Shown here: piece after piece, positions 1 through 6,327 of the stretch
How positions within the stretch are numbered: the stretch's first letter is position 1
How the letters are laid out: every line of letters begins with the position of its first letter
From: DASWED01 sp036394995
GTDB taxonomy: Bacteria > Actinomycetota > UBA4738 > JACQTL01
Length of the DNA: 18,422 nucleotides
Reading direction: 5' to 3'
Assembly: GCA_036394995.1 (NCBI GenBank)
Contig: DASWED010000079.1
Span: 1-18,422 of the forward strand
Translations under genes and position numbers: made by a program
The notes under the pieces: generated by a model
The model's input: the letters and a program-made list of their open reading frames with translations, nothing else
Databases searched by the model: none
What the model was told of the DNA's origin: nothing

Positions 1-1
1 C

Positions 2-124
2 GACGAGGATCCGACCTCGATCCGGGTGGTCACGTCCGACGCCCGCCTGGCCGAACGCGTCAGGGACCTCGGCGCACGGGTGACATCGTCAGGCTCCTTC
101 CTCCGCCGCCTGGGTGAGCGCTGA
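2..124 (+). CDS. YacP-like NYN-domain protein, C-terminal end (5' truncated)
   Basis: Only the last 40 codons are inside the window, so the start lies upstream. The visible peptide contains IRVVTSDARLAERVR followed by a Gly-Ala-Arg-Val strand and GSFLRRL. This is how YacP-like NYN (PIN-fold) ribonuclease-like proteins usually end: the TSD aspartate belongs to the acidic nuclease centre and is followed by an amphipathic helix. Family members are thought to act on RNA; the substrate here is unknown. The gene stops at TGA 122-124, and on the other strand the broken end of an AlkZ-like fragment lies about 24 bp away. The call is based on motif resemblance in a short fragment, so another PIN/NYN subfamily is possible. 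Confidence 0.6.
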   Translation, partial: DEDPTSIRVVTSDARLAERVRDLGARVTSSGSFLRRLGER

Positions 125-147
125 ACCCTGCGGACGGGGCGCACAGC

Positions 148-305
148 CCCATGTACATCGAGGGCGCGTATTGGGCCTGGATCCCGCCCGCCCGCTCGAG
201 CGCACGAGCGACCGGCACGCGGGCCCGCTCCAGCAACAGCTGCCGTGCCAGGAGAGCCCGGTTCAGCTCCCGCTGGCTCAGCGTCCGAGCGCCGGCCTTC
301 GGCAT
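148..305 (-). pseudogene. AlkZ-like winged-helix (HTH_42) protein, N-terminal remnant
   Basis: Reading down from the ATG at 305, the first 50 or so residues match the start of the winged-helix DNA-binding family that includes the DNA glycosylase AlkZ: LSQRELNRALLARQLLLERA, then a Val-Ala-Arg-Ala-Leu-Glu-Arg helix, then GIQAQYAPSMYMGL. Family members are normally about 350-400 residues. Here the similarity stops near position 148, where Trp-Ser-Arg-Leu would be expected. The frame then runs through unrelated low-complexity sequence and across the end of the NYN gene. More than 80% of the gene is missing. I read this as a deletion remnant; a functional peptide is unlikely. Confidence 0.6.
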
Positions 306-382
306 CCGGTTCAGCGTCGTTGGCCCCCCCGGGGAACGTGGGGGGCGTCGGTGGCGTCTGTTCGGGCGGAAGGGTCCGATCC

Positions 383-411
383 TTGCAGTCCCGGCACGCG
401 AGGAACAGACT
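383..411 (+). promoter_or_regulatory. possible promoter for the secreted hydrolase
   Basis: TTGCAG (383-388) and CAGACT (406-411) are separated by 17 bp, about 60 bp before the ATG at 470. The -10 box lacks the usual first T, so this is a weak prediction. Confidence 0.3.
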
Positions 412-469
412 CCGGCAGGGCTGGGTGGCCGGTGCGAGCCGGCCGGGCGCGATCACGGGGGAGGATTCC

Positions 470-2539
470 ATGCGGGGCAGAGCGTTCGCGGGATTGGTGG
501 CCGGCGTCCTGATGATGGCGGGGCCGGCCGGTGGGAGGGCCATCGCGGGCCAGGGCACGGTCGGGATCCGGGCCACGCCGCTGCCGCGGCCGGCGCCGGT
601 TCCCTCCCTTCCACCGCGCGTCCTGGCGGCGGCGATGTCCGCCCCCGGAACCGTGGTTCGCCGGGAGGCGGGGCTGGTGGTCGAACGCGTCACCGCGGCA
701 GGCCCCGGCGGGCCCGGGACCCTGTATCGCGTTCGCGTGGCTGGGGAGTTCCCCCCGCGGGCCCTCCGGTACGTGGTGTTCGCCGGTACCGAACCGGTCG
801 GATACGGCATCCCCGTTCCCAGCACCCAAGCCGTGCGAACGGTGACGCCGAGCAATGCCGTCCTGGAGCGAAGCGTCACGGCCCGGCCGGAGAGCAAGGC
901 TCCGCCAGCGAGCGACGCGTCCGCACCATCCGGAGCCCCGTCACCGTCCGCGCAGTCACGGGTGGCGTTTGGCCGGCTGGCCCAGGGTCCGTTCGAGGTG
1001 GCGCGGGCCGAGTACCACTTCGGCAACCGGGTGTACCTGCCACCCGGCCTCCGCGGGAAGGTCGAGGTCACGGCCGACGTGCACTACCCGAAGGGCCTGA
1101 ACGGCGGTCCGTTCCCGCTCGTCCTGTTCCTCCACGGGAACCACGTGACCTGCTCCATGGGCACGAGGGTCGACTACCGGTGGCCGTGCCGGCCGGGGTG
1201 GACGCCCATTCCCAACTATCGGGGCTACGACTACATCGCGCGTCGCCTGGCCGGATTCGGCTACGTCGTGGTCTCGGTGAGCGCGAACGGTGTGAACGTC
1301 CTCGGGAACTTCGTGGACGACACTGGCATGCGCCAGCGGGGCCTGCTCCTGGAGCACCACGTGGACCTGTGGCGCCGTTGGAACAACGTGGGCGGAGCGC
1401 CGTTCGGGACCCGGTTCGTCGGCAAGATCGACCTCGGCCGGATCGGGGTCATGGGCCACTCCCGGGGCGGGGAGGGTGCGGTGTACCACGTCATCGTGGA
1501 TCGGGCCCGCCGGCACCCGTACGGGATCGACGCCGTGCTGGCCCTGGCCCCGGTGGACTTCACCCGTCGAACCGTGAACCGCGTGCCGCTCGCGGTGATG
1601 CTCCCGTACTGCGACGGCGACGTGTCGGACCTGCAGGGAGTGCATTTCTTCGACGACGCCAGGTACCGGGTGCCGGGCGACCCCACGCCGAAGCACACCG
1701 TCACCGTGTTCGGCGCGAACCACGACTTCTTCAACACGGTGTGGACGCCGGGGGGCGGATACCCGGGCGGGTACGACGACGGCACCCGGCGGTGCCCCGG
1801 CCGGCTGAGCTCCGGCGAGGAGCGGCACGTGGGGTCGGCGTACGTCGTGGACTTCTTCCGGCGCTACGTAGGCGGCGAGCTATCGCTGGATCCGGTGTGG
1901 ACCGGCGTCGAGGCGCCCGCGGGCGCGGCGCCGGCGCGCACCCTGGTGAGCTACCTGGCCCCCGACACCGCGGACCGCCGTCGGGACCTGGACCGGTTCA
2001 CCGGACCGAACGGACTGGGCCGGGACCGCCTCGGCGGCGACGTGACCAGCCACGGGTTGTCGGTGTACGGATGGTGCGCCGACACCTTCCAGTCGCCCTG
2101 CGTTCCGGGCTCCGAGGGGTACCGGGACGTCCACCTCCCCGGGATGGGGCAGGGCGTGATCGGATGGGAGAAGCCGGTGGGGGTGGTGCGGTTCGACCTT
2201 CCCGAGGGCACCGGGGACGTGTCCGGGTTCGACGCGCTGCAGCTCCGCACCGCCTTCAACACGGGATACCCGACCGGGTTCGGCGTCGGCGTCCAGGACC
2301 TGGCCGTTGCGCTCGTCGACGGGGCGGGGAACGAGGCGGCGGTGACGGCGTCCGCCGTGGGCGACGATGCGCTGAAGCGGCCGACCCTGCACTTCATCCT
2401 CAACCAGGTCCGGTTCCCGCTGACGTCGTTCGCCGGCGTCGACCTCACCGACGTGCGCCGGGTGGAGCTGCGGTTCGACCAGACGCAGGACGGCGTCATC
2501 GACATCGCCGACCTGGCGTTCACCCGCGGCGCGGCCTGA
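470..2539 (+). CDS. secreted alpha/beta hydrolase with C-terminal accessory domain
   Basis: A 689-residue exported serine hydrolase. The ATG at 470 was chosen because it follows a good ribosome site (GGGGGAGG at 457-464) and begins a clear signal peptide (MRGRAFAGLVAGVLMMAG, then Ala/Gly-rich). The frame stays open upstream to 245, but that stretch is atypical. Residues 30-180 are Pro/Ala-rich. The alpha/beta hydrolase core covers about 210-470: oxyanion-hole LFLHGNH with His222, nucleophile elbow GHSRGGEG with Ser331, an acid candidate in the YCDGDVSD segment (Asp382 or Asp384), and catalytic His418 in GANHDFFN. This layout resembles chlorophyllase and polyester-hydrolase-like folds, probably an esterase or lipase, but the substrate cannot be read from sequence. 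The last 200 residues resemble a beta-sandwich accessory domain and end with Asp-rich DQTQDGVIDIADLAF. Several Cys (in CSMG, PC and YC) could form disulfides outside the cell. Confidence 0.8.
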   Translation: MRGRAFAGLVAGVLMMAGPAGGRAIAGQGTVGIRATPLPRPAPVPSLPPRVLAAAMSAPGTVVRREAGLVVERVTAAGPGGPGTLYRVRVAGEFPPRALRYVVFAGTEPVGYGIPVPSTQAVRTVTPSNAVLERSVTARPESKAPPASDASAPSGAPSPSAQSRVAFGRLAQGPFEVARAEYHFGNRVYLPPGLRGKVEVTADVHYPKGLNGGPFPLVLFLHGNHVTCSMGTRVDYRWPCRPGWTPIPNYRGYDYIARRLAGFGYVVVSVSANGVNVLGNFVDDTGMRQRGLLLEHHVDLWRRWNNVGGAPFGTRFVGKIDLGRIGVMGHSRGGEGAVYHVIVDRARRHPYGIDAVLALAPVDFTRRTVNRVPLAVMLPYCDGDVSDLQGVHFFDDARYRVPGDPTPKHTVTVFGANHDFFNTVWTPGGGYPGGYDDGTRRCPGRLSSGEERHVGSAYVVDFFRRYVGGELSLDPVWTGVEAPAGAAPARTLVSYLAPDTADRRRDLDRFTGPNGLGRDRLGGDVTSHGLSVYGWCADTFQSPCVPGSEGYRDVHLPGMGQGVIGWEKPVGVVRFDLPEGTGDVSGFDALQLRTAFNTGYPTGFGVGVQDLAVALVDGAGNEAAVTASAVGDDALKRPTLHFILNQVRFPLTSFAGVDLTDVRRVELRFDQTQDGVIDIADLAFTRGAA

Positions 2540-2567
2540 GCGACCCCCGGCGCGGCCTGCGCGACCC
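2527..2567. repeat. 20-bp tandem duplication across a stop codon
   Basis: CGGCGCGGCCTGAGCGACCC (2527-2546) is followed after one base by the same 20-mer at 2548-2567 with one difference: TGAG in the first copy is TGCG in the second. The first copy carries the hydrolase stop codon. It looks like a small slippage duplication. Confidence 0.7.
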
Positions 2568-2590
2568 GGGGCCGGGACCTCAGGCCCCGG
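2566..2590. terminator. hairpin between convergent genes
   Basis: CCGGGGCC (2566-2573) pairs perfectly with GGCCCCGG (2583-2590) around a 9-nt loop. It lies between the hydrolase stop (2539) and the last codons of the minus-strand coiled-coil gene, so it could stop transcription from both sides. There is no U-tract, so efficiency is uncertain. Confidence 0.45.
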
Positions 2591-2888
2591 TCGTTCGGCG
2601 GGGCTCGCCCAGGCGGGCCAGGAACTTCTGGCGCTTGTCCTCGACGACCGCGAGCTTCCGGTGGGTGTCGGCCAGGGCGGCCTGGAGCCGGGTCACGTCC
2701 TTGGCGGCCTGGCGGGCCTCGGTCCGCTCGCCCGGCCACACCACCGCGTCCCGTTCGGCGTCGTCGGCCAGGTGGCGGTGCATCTGGAGCTCGCCCTCGG
2801 CCAGCTCCGCCTCCCGCCGGAGCCGCTGGAGCTCGTCGTTCAGCCGGAACAGCCGCCGCTCGGTTCGCCGGGTGCCCACGTCACCCAT
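2580..2888 (-). CDS. small coiled-coil protein, conserved hypothetical
   Basis: 102 residues from ATG 2888 to TGA 2580-2582. Almost all of it is a charged heptad-like helix (RRLFRLNDELQRLRREAELA, then later KLAVVEDKRQKFLARL), with a short Pro-containing break near residue 55 (VVWPGE) that probably separates two antiparallel helices. There is no signal peptide, membrane segment or cysteine. Short helical-hairpin proteins of this type occur in many actinobacteria with no assigned function; a structural or adaptor role is a guess. A longer in-frame start at 3080 exists, but the added part is Arg-rich and overlaps the propeller remnant in another frame, so I prefer 2888. No Shine-Dalgarno sequence is evident before this ATG. 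The gene converges on the hydrolase. Confidence 0.6.
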   Translation of the reverse strand: MGDVGTRRTERRLFRLNDELQRLRREAELAEGELQMHRHLADDAERDAVVWPGERTEARQAAKDVTRLQAALADTHRKLAVVEDKRQKFLARLGEPRRTTGA

Positions 2889-2938
2889 TGTGGCCGGTTT
2901 CGAACCGGGCGCCGGGGCCGGGCCGGGCCGCCGGGCGG

Positions 2939-3064
2939 TCACGCGCTGAGCCGGAACCGGGAGACCGCGTCGTCGTCGAACTCGACGACCCACAGCTCGT
3001 CTCCCGCGAACACGATGTCCCTGGGCCCGAACCCACCTCGTTCCGGCCGGTCGCCGTGTTCGAC
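2939..3064 (-). pseudogene. C-terminal remnant of a beta-propeller (YVTN/NHL/Vgb-like) protein
   Basis: The frame ending at TGA 2939-2941 contains GFGPRDIVFAGDELWVVEFD followed by DDAVSRFRLSA. The pattern Gly-Pro-Arg-(hydrophobic), Leu-Trp-Val-Val, Asp-Asp-Asp-Ala-Val-Ser-Arg is the standard strand repeat of YVTN/NHL/Vgb-type propellers, and ending right after it is typical of a last blade. Upstream the frame runs into sequence without propeller repeats and into the start of the metallo-hydrolase gene on the other strand. At most one blade survives. The match is short, so chance similarity cannot be excluded. Confidence 0.4.
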
Positions 3065-3119
3065 GGCCCCTCGCAGCCATCGGCCGGTGATACGCCGTGG
3101 CCCCCGCGGCGGGATCGGC

Positions 3120-3148
3120 CCGGGCCCCGGCTTGCGCCCCGGGCCCGG
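3120..3148. repeat. strong GC hairpin before the metallo-hydrolase gene
   Basis: CCGGGCCC (3120-3127) and GGGCCCGG (3141-3148) form a perfect 8-bp stem with a 13-nt loop. It ends about 18 bp before the GTG at 3167. It could be a 5' leader structure or an old terminator. Confidence 0.4.
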
Positions 3149-3166
3149 AGACGGCAGGCTCCCCGC

Positions 3167-3829
3167 GTGGGCCAGCCGGTGGTTCGGGTGAACGGCGGGG
3201 TGAAGGAGGCCGTCTCGCTGTTCCTGGTGCAGCACCGCGGCGTGCTGTCGATCATCGATACCGGGATCGCCGGTTCGGCGAAGCGCATCCTGGACGCGCT
3301 GGAGAAGGCCGGGCGGAAGCCCGAGGACGTGCGGCAGATCGTGCTCACCCACTGCCACGGCGACCACGCCGGGGACGCGAAGGCCCTGAAGGAGGCCACC
3401 GGAGCGATGGTGGTGGCCGGGGCCGAGGACGTGGCCGTCATCGAGGGGACCGGCGAGTACCCCCGGCCGGTGGACCGCGTCATGAGGACCGTGTACGAGA
3501 GCCTCACGCGGTACCCGCGGCTGCCGGTGGACCGCGCCGTGTCCGAGCCCGAGCATCTCGATGGAGGCCTGGTCGCGCTCCCGGCCCCCGGCCACACCGC
3601 CGGGCACATCGCGGTGCACGCCCCCGACCTGGACACGATCTTCGTGGGCGACCTCGTTTGGCACCTCGGGCCGCTCCGGCCCTCGTGGCGGCGGGTGACC
3701 CAGGACCCGGAGCGGAATCGGGAGTCCATCCACCGGATCGCGGCACTGGCCGCGTCGAAGATCGTTCCCGGCCACGGCTCCCCGGTCACCGGGGAGCGTC
3801 TCTCCGCGCTGGCGGCGAAGCTTCGCTAG
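3167..3829 (+). CDS. metallo-beta-lactamase-fold hydrolase
   Basis: About 220 residues with the full metal-binding set of the MBL superfamily: strand-end SIIDTG near residue 27, the zinc motif HCHGDH (His62, His64, Asp66, His67), His143 in PAPGHTAGH, Asp162 in FVGDLVW and His203 in VPGHG. The APGHT-(8-20)-GD spacing fits the glyoxalase II/hydrolase-like branch. Family members hydrolyse thioesters, lactones or phosphoesters, and the substrate is not predictable here. No signal peptide is seen, so it is probably cytoplasmic. The GTG at 3167 was chosen because sequence upstream is antisense to the propeller remnant and because MBL proteins usually start about 25 residues before the DTG strand; GTG at 3179 or 3188 is also possible. 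The ribosome site is weak (GGCAGG). Confidence 0.8.
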   Translation: MGQPVVRVNGGVKEAVSLFLVQHRGVLSIIDTGIAGSAKRILDALEKAGRKPEDVRQIVLTHCHGDHAGDAKALKEATGAMVVAGAEDVAVIEGTGEYPRPVDRVMRTVYESLTRYPRLPVDRAVSEPEHLDGGLVALPAPGHTAGHIAVHAPDLDTIFVGDLVWHLGPLRPSWRRVTQDPERNRESIHRIAALAASKIVPGHGSPVTGERLSALAAKLR

Positions 3830-3832
3830 CAT
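3827..3832 (+). promoter_or_regulatory. possible -10 box of a leaderless small ORF
   Basis: TAGCAT fits TANNNT and lies 5 nt before an ATG at 3838, the geometry of leaderless actinobacterial transcripts. It overlaps the stop codon of the metallo-hydrolase. No clear -35 box is visible. Confidence 0.3.
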
Positions 3833-3837
3833 CTGGG

Positions 3838-3930
3838 ATGGCGCCCGCCCATCCGGAGGCCGACCCGCTGCGAATCCCTTCAGCCGTCCCGGGCTTCCGT
3901 TGGGGATGCACTCCGCCGTACCATCTGTGA
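3838..3930 (+). CDS. possible 30-residue leader ORF
   Basis: The ORF starts at ATG 3838, reads MAPAHPEADPLRIPSAVPGF and ten more residues (including Trp, Cys and two Tyr/His positions), and stops at TGA 3928-3930. That stop touches the Shine-Dalgarno stretch (GGGAGGGG, 3931-3938) of the next gene. Translation of this ORF could therefore affect initiation downstream. There is no Shine-Dalgarno before its own ATG; a TAGCAT box 5 nt upstream suggests leaderless transcription. It could equally be a chance frame. Confidence 0.25.
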   Translation: MAPAHPEADPLRIPSAVPGFRWGCTPPYHL

Positions 3931-3944
3931 GGGAGGGGAACGAC

Positions 3945-4547
3945 ATGAGCGCACAGCCAGCCGTCGACATCGCCGACATCCGGGACGACCCGCGGGAGGT
4001 CGATATCCTGGCCGACCGGCTGAACCCGGCCTTCACCCGCGCCGCCGTGCTGGCCCGGTTCGACGAGATCTTCCGCTCCGGAACGGCCCCCAGCCCCCTG
4101 CCCCAGGGATTCCAGCCCGGTCGCCTCCTCGCCACGTCGATCCAGCCATCGCTGGACGGGGCCATCCGGCGCATCGCGAAGCTGTGGATGCCCTGGAAGG
4201 GCAAGGTGTTCGACCCCGACACCATGACCGGGGTGAACCGGTTCCAGCCGAACGTCCGCCTGCCCATGAAAGCCGTGTGGCCGGGCTACACGCCGGAGAC
4301 GCAGACCGTGCGATCAGTGGAGGCGTTCCCGTTCCGGAACCGGGTGGCGCCGGGGAAGGCCGACCCCGACATCGAGGTCTTCAAGATCGACTACGACTTC
4401 GAGGCCAACCCGAGCTTCCTGATCCGCCGCATCCTCGACGAGCTGGTCCAGATCGCGCCGGGCCGCTACCTGGGCAAGATCCTGTTCCGGGTGGGCGACC
4501 GCTTCCACCCCATCGGCTTCTTCTCGCTCCGCTCCTCCTCGGAGTAA
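3945..4547 (+). CDS. conserved hypothetical protein
   Basis: 200 residues. The ATG at 3945 has an excellent ribosome site (GGGAGGGG, 3931-3938). There is no signal peptide or membrane segment. The N-terminal third is helical (DDPREVDILADRL, then FTRAAVLARFDEIFRSG). The middle holds a basic/aromatic patch (IAKLWMPWKGKVFDPDTMTG) and a FPFRNRVAPGK turn. The C-terminus has alternating hydrophobic strands (EVFKIDYDFEANPSFLIRRI, then LDELVQIAPGRYLGKILFRV and a final IGFFSLR). The motif Asp-Glu-hydrophobic-Val-x-Ile-Ala-Pro-Gly-x-Tyr-Leu-Gly-Lys reminds me of small lipocalin-like or polyketide-cyclase-like hypothetical proteins, but I cannot name a family. It follows the metallo-hydrolase by 115 bp and precedes a HAD gene by 38 bp. 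Confidence 0.65.
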   Translation: MSAQPAVDIADIRDDPREVDILADRLNPAFTRAAVLARFDEIFRSGTAPSPLPQGFQPGRLLATSIQPSLDGAIRRIAKLWMPWKGKVFDPDTMTGVNRFQPNVRLPMKAVWPGYTPETQTVRSVEAFPFRNRVAPGKADPDIEVFKIDYDFEANPSFLIRRILDELVQIAPGRYLGKILFRVGDRFHPIGFFSLRSSSE

Positions 4548-4578
4548 CGGGCCCTCGACGGCCGGGCCCTCGTACGCT
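4548..4578 (+). promoter_or_regulatory. direct repeat and leaderless -10 box before the HAD gene
   Basis: CGGGCCCTCG occurs at 4548-4557 and again at 4563-4572. It is followed directly by TACGCT (4573-4578), a TANNNT -10 box, and then 7 nt before the GTG at 4586. That spacing puts the transcript start at or next to the GTG. No Shine-Dalgarno is present, which supports leaderless expression. The repeats occupy the place where a regulator could bind. Confidence 0.45.
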
Positions 4579-4585
4579 GTTCGTC

Positions 4586-5365
4586 GTGGGAACCGACGGG
4601 CACGTGCCGATCCGGCGGTTGATCCTGTGGGACGTGGACGGCACGCTGCTGTCCGCGGGGCCCACGGGGCGGGATGCGTTCTTCGCGGCGGCGGGCGCCG
4701 TGCTCGGGCGCGAGGTCCCCGACAGCGGCGTGCAGATGAGCGGGAAGACCGATCCCCTGATCGCCCTGGAGATCCTGGAGCGAGAGGGCCTCGGGAGCGC
4801 AACGGCAGGGGAGCTCCTCCCCGACGTCCTGGCCGCGCTGGCGGAGCACGTCGCGGCGGGAAGCGACCGGATCGCCATGCAAGGGCGGGTGCACCCCGGC
4901 GTCCTGGAGCTGCTGGAACGCCTCCACGCCCGGGCCGAGGTGGTCCAGTCCGTGCTCACCGGGAACCTCGCGGTGAACACCCGGGTGAAGGTGTCGGCGT
5001 TCGGCCTGGAGCGGTTCCTGGACCTCGACGTGGGCGCGTTCGGCAGCGACCATCAGGAACGGGACCTGCTGGTCCCGGTCGCCGTGGACCGGGTGCGCGA
5101 GCGGTACGGCTCGACGCCGGCGGCGACGTGGGTGATCGGCGACACGGCCCGCGACCTGGCCTGTGCACGGGCCGGTGGGGCACGGTGCCTGCTGGTGGCC
5201 ACCGGCCGAATCCCGTTCGACGACCTCCACGACATCGGCGCCGACGCCGTGCTCCCCGATCTGTCGTACACGGATGCCGTGCTCGACATCCTGCTCGGTG
5301 AACCCGGGAAGGCGTGGGCGGTCGCCGCGGTTGGGAACGTTATGGACGAGGAGGCGAGCGGATGA
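4586..5365 (+). CDS. HAD-superfamily phosphatase
   Basis: 259 residues from the GTG at 4586, chosen because of the leaderless promoter geometry; GTG 4604 is an alternative. HAD motif I is ILWDVDGTLL with nucleophile Asp16 and acid Asp18. A helical cap follows (residues 30-95, with MSGKTDPLIALEILE). Motif II is in SVLTGNL, and motif IV is VIGDTARDLACA with Asp186 and Asp190 as magnesium ligands. This is the phosphoglycolate-phosphatase-like (Gph/PGMB) branch with a C1 cap. It should hydrolyse a small phosphomonoester in the cytoplasm. The stop overlaps the start of the aldo/keto reductase (ATGA), so the two are probably translationally coupled. That pairing makes a B6-vitamer phosphate a possible substrate, but this is inference; phosphoglycolate or a sugar phosphate fits the sequence equally well. 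Confidence 0.8.
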   Translation: MGTDGHVPIRRLILWDVDGTLLSAGPTGRDAFFAAAGAVLGREVPDSGVQMSGKTDPLIALEILEREGLGSATAGELLPDVLAALAEHVAAGSDRIAMQGRVHPGVLELLERLHARAEVVQSVLTGNLAVNTRVKVSAFGLERFLDLDVGAFGSDHQERDLLVPVAVDRVRERYGSTPAATWVIGDTARDLACARAGGARCLLVATGRIPFDDLHDIGADAVLPDLSYTDAVLDILLGEPGKAWAVAAVGNVMDEEASG

Positions 5366-6231
5366 CGGAGGCGACGAAGCCGGCGGCCGGGGCCGGCACG
5401 GTGACCATCGGCGGCGACCTGACGGTGAACAGGATGGGGTTCGGGGCCATGCGGCTCACCGGACCGGGGATCTGGGGAGAGCCGGCCGACCGGGACGAGT
5501 GCATCCGGGTCCTCCGCCGGGCGGTGGAGCTCGGGGTGAACTTCATCGACACCGCCGACTCCTACGGCCCGGGCGTGAGCGAGGAGATCATCGCCGAGGT
5601 CCTCCACCCGTACCCCGACGACCTGGTGATCGCGACGAAGGCCGGGCTGGTCCGGTCCGGCCCCGGGAAGTGGCACGCTCGCGGGACGCCGAGCCACATC
5701 CGCAAGGCCTGCGAGGGGTCGCTGCAGCGCCTCCGGGTGGACCGCATCGACCTGTACCAATTCCACCGGCCCGACCGGAAGGTCCCGTTCGAGGAGTCGC
5801 TGGGGACGTTCAAGGAGCTCCAGGCCGAGGGGAAGGTCCGCCACATCGGCCTGTCGAACGTGACCGTGGCGGAGCTCGAACAGGCCCGTGGGCTGGTCGA
5901 CGTGGTCTCGGTCCAGAACCGCTACAACGTGAGCGACCGCGGCCCCGAGGACGTCCTGCAGCGATGCGAGGCCGACGGCCTGGCGTTCCTCCCGTGGTAC
6001 CCGTTCGCCGCCGGCGACCTGGCCAAGCCCGGCTCCCGGCTGGTCCAGGCCGCGGAGCGCCTGGGGGCCACTCCCGGCCAGGTCGCGCTGGCCTGGCTCC
6101 TCCAGCGATCGCCGGTCATGCTCCCCATCCCCGGCACGTCGAAGGTGGCCCACCTCGAGGAGAACGTGGCCGCCGCCCAGCTCCACCTCGCCGACGACGA
6201 CCTGGAAGCACTGGACCGCCTCGCCGCCTGA
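5362..6231 (+). CDS. aldo/keto reductase, PdxI/YdbC-like
   Basis: 289 residues from ATG 5362, which overlaps the HAD stop; GAGGAGG lies about 9 nt upstream. It has the complete AKR catalytic tetrad: Asp63 and Tyr68 in FIDTADSYGPG, Lys93 in VIATKAG and His135 in LYQFHRPD. NADPH-binding segments KVRHIGLSNV and ALAWLLQRSPVMLPIPGTSK are present, as in the standard (beta/alpha)8 barrel. The N-terminus (LTVNRMGFGAMRLTGPGIWG) and the GATPGQVALAWLLQRSP block resemble E. coli PdxI (YdbC), the NADPH-dependent pyridoxal reductase that makes pyridoxine in B6 salvage. E. coli PdxI lacks the usual His of the tetrad as far as I recall, whereas this protein keeps it, so general carbonyl reduction is also plausible. 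Coupling to the HAD phosphatase suggests a two-step pathway. Confidence 0.85.
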   Translation: MTEATKPAAGAGTVTIGGDLTVNRMGFGAMRLTGPGIWGEPADRDECIRVLRRAVELGVNFIDTADSYGPGVSEEIIAEVLHPYPDDLVIATKAGLVRSGPGKWHARGTPSHIRKACEGSLQRLRVDRIDLYQFHRPDRKVPFEESLGTFKELQAEGKVRHIGLSNVTVAELEQARGLVDVVSVQNRYNVSDRGPEDVLQRCEADGLAFLPWYPFAAGDLAKPGSRLVQAAERLGATPGQVALAWLLQRSPVMLPIPGTSKVAHLEENVAAAQLHLADDDLEALDRLAA

Positions 6232-6264
6232 GGACAGGCCGAACCGCCGGCGAACATTCGACTG

Positions 6265-6294
6265 TTGAGCACACGCCCGCTCCGGCGGTACGCT
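6265..6294 (+). promoter_or_regulatory. promoter of the multi-His membrane protein gene
   Basis: TTGAGC (6265-6270), an 18-bp spacer and TACGCT (6289-6294) form a good housekeeping-sigma promoter. It lies 33 bp before the GTG at 6328 and inside a 96-bp gap after the reductase. The -10 hexamer is identical to that of the HAD gene. Confidence 0.55.
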
Positions 6295-6327
6295 CTCGCG
6301 CGAAGTCCTCGGCCAGGGGAGAGACGG

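Noticed and set aside
2888..2910. tRNA T-arm-like sequence (CCGGTTTCGAACCGG)
   Set aside because: The loop is too short for a T-loop, and no acceptor, D or anticodon arm is nearby.
151..2949. Open frame of 932 codons overlapping the hydrolase
   Set aside because: Arg/Gly/Pro-rich shadow frame caused by high GC; the hydrolase frame has signal peptide, motifs and ribosome site.
2939..4267. Minus-strand frame of 442 codons over the metallo-hydrolase
   Set aside because: Only its last 30-40 residues look like protein (the propeller blade); the rest is antisense to clear plus-strand genes.
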